Shown piece by piece: positions 63,707 to 64,000 of a stretch of 64,000 nucleotides of DNA. Origin of the DNA: a bacterium. GTDB taxonomy: Bacteria > Pseudomonadota > Alphaproteobacteria > SP197. Both the position numbers and the translations under genes were made by a program. Every line of letters starts with the position of its first letter. The first letter of the stretch is position 1. The stretch covers positions 20,678 to 84,677 of the forward strand of contig JAPPGE010000068.1 in assembly GCA_028821455.1 (NCBI GenBank), in the 5' to 3' direction. Below the pieces are notes generated by a model. The model was not told the DNA's origin. It searched no databases and was given only the letters and a program-made list of their open reading frames with translations.

Positions 63707-64000
63707 TGAGTGACGCAACGACGCGATTGTTCTTCTCGTCGTTCCTGTGGTGGCGCTCCATCGTGGATCGTTGACGAGTAAGCACGCCGACTGGCGCAGG
63801 CCTTCGCCAGAGCGGTCGCCGCGCCAGTTGATCTGCTCGAGCCGCGCGCCATGGCGCAGATGGGAGCGCGCATTGGCAATCAGGTCAAGCCTCGGGACCA
63901 GTCGATCCGGTCGCCGTGCATCACGTCTCAGCTTCCGACCACCGCCACAGGGGAATCGCTTTTGAAGAGTTGGTGACGTTTTGGTTTTGAGGATTCAGAC
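63707..64000. other. Right edge, no gene recognised
   Basis: Just after the regulator, AACGACG and CGTCGTT (near 63718-63745) could form a small hairpin but have no T-run, so it is not called as a terminator. Beyond it, the plus strand from about 63775 has protein-like but stop-interrupted frames. A gene may begin or be broken here; nothing can be named. Confidence 0.4.

Noticed and set aside
63710..63750. Terminator after the LacI gene
   Set aside because: A 7-bp stem can form but there is no U-tract, so a factor-independent terminator cannot be claimed.

Overview
The window looks like a GC-rich alphaproteobacterial chromosome, probably Rhodospirillales or a close relative. The class is indicated by a GcrA-type cell-cycle regulator, a zinc-less L31, the order DUF4164 - zapA - 6S RNA - 5-formyl-THF cyclo-ligase, the block EF-P - IMPase-like - MotA-like - OmpA-like, and a class I lysyl-tRNA synthetase. 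No rRNA, tRNA, prophage, IS element or CRISPR array was found.

Region 1 (about 0.1-32 kb) is dominated by catabolism and uptake of methylated amines, betaines and related compounds. It holds two flavoprotein/folate-binding demethylases flanking a corrinoid-independent-looking MttB homologue, a class III aminotransferase and a Rieske oxygenase. A glycine betaine-type ABC importer (permease, ATPase and binding protein) follows, then a hydrolase plus ABM-type monooxygenase pair and a ThDP enzyme with sulfoacetaldehyde acetyltransferase-like motifs. Further on are an unrecognised 501-residue protein followed by a PDR/VanB reductase, a BKACE enzyme coupled to an SDR, a GMC (choline dehydrogenase-like) oxidoreductase, an ABC exporter, a nitronate monooxygenase-like protein, a second SDR and an enoyl-CoA hydratase. 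Inside this region, 17.2-18.9 kb holds a mazEF-type toxin-antitoxin pair between a broken and an intact copy of gcrA. Housekeeping genes greA and rpmE and a DUF4143 ATPase with an apparently leaderless promoter also lie here.

Region 2 (32-46 kb) is mostly core. It contains a MotA/OmpA-like proton-channel pair with a 14-residue repeat coiled coil, an apparently degenerate inositol monophosphatase homologue and efp. A vapBC pair with a predicted leaderless antitoxin transcript follows. Then come pgk, gap and tkt (Calvin/glycolysis block) divergent from DUF4164, zapA, a candidate 6S RNA and 5-formyl-THF cyclo-ligase.

Region 3 (44-56 kb) holds a CocE-type hydrolase, a DUF2817/M14-like peptidase, a DinG/XPD-type helicase overlapping lysS (class I), a GNAT-like protein, a YcaQ-like winged-helix protein, and a DyP peroxidase translationally coupled to mtnP and apt (methylthioadenosine/adenine salvage).

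Region 4 (56-64 kb) is a catabolic operon. It contains an acyl-CoA ligase, an acylating aldehyde dehydrogenase resembling sulfoacetaldehyde dehydrogenase, and a complete tripartite tricarboxylate transporter (TctC, TctB, TctA). It is divergent from a LacI-family regulator whose likely operator overlaps both promoters. A sulfonate such as sulfoacetate is a plausible substrate but is inferred only. All start choices are from reading ribosome-binding sites, overlaps and family N-termini by eye.
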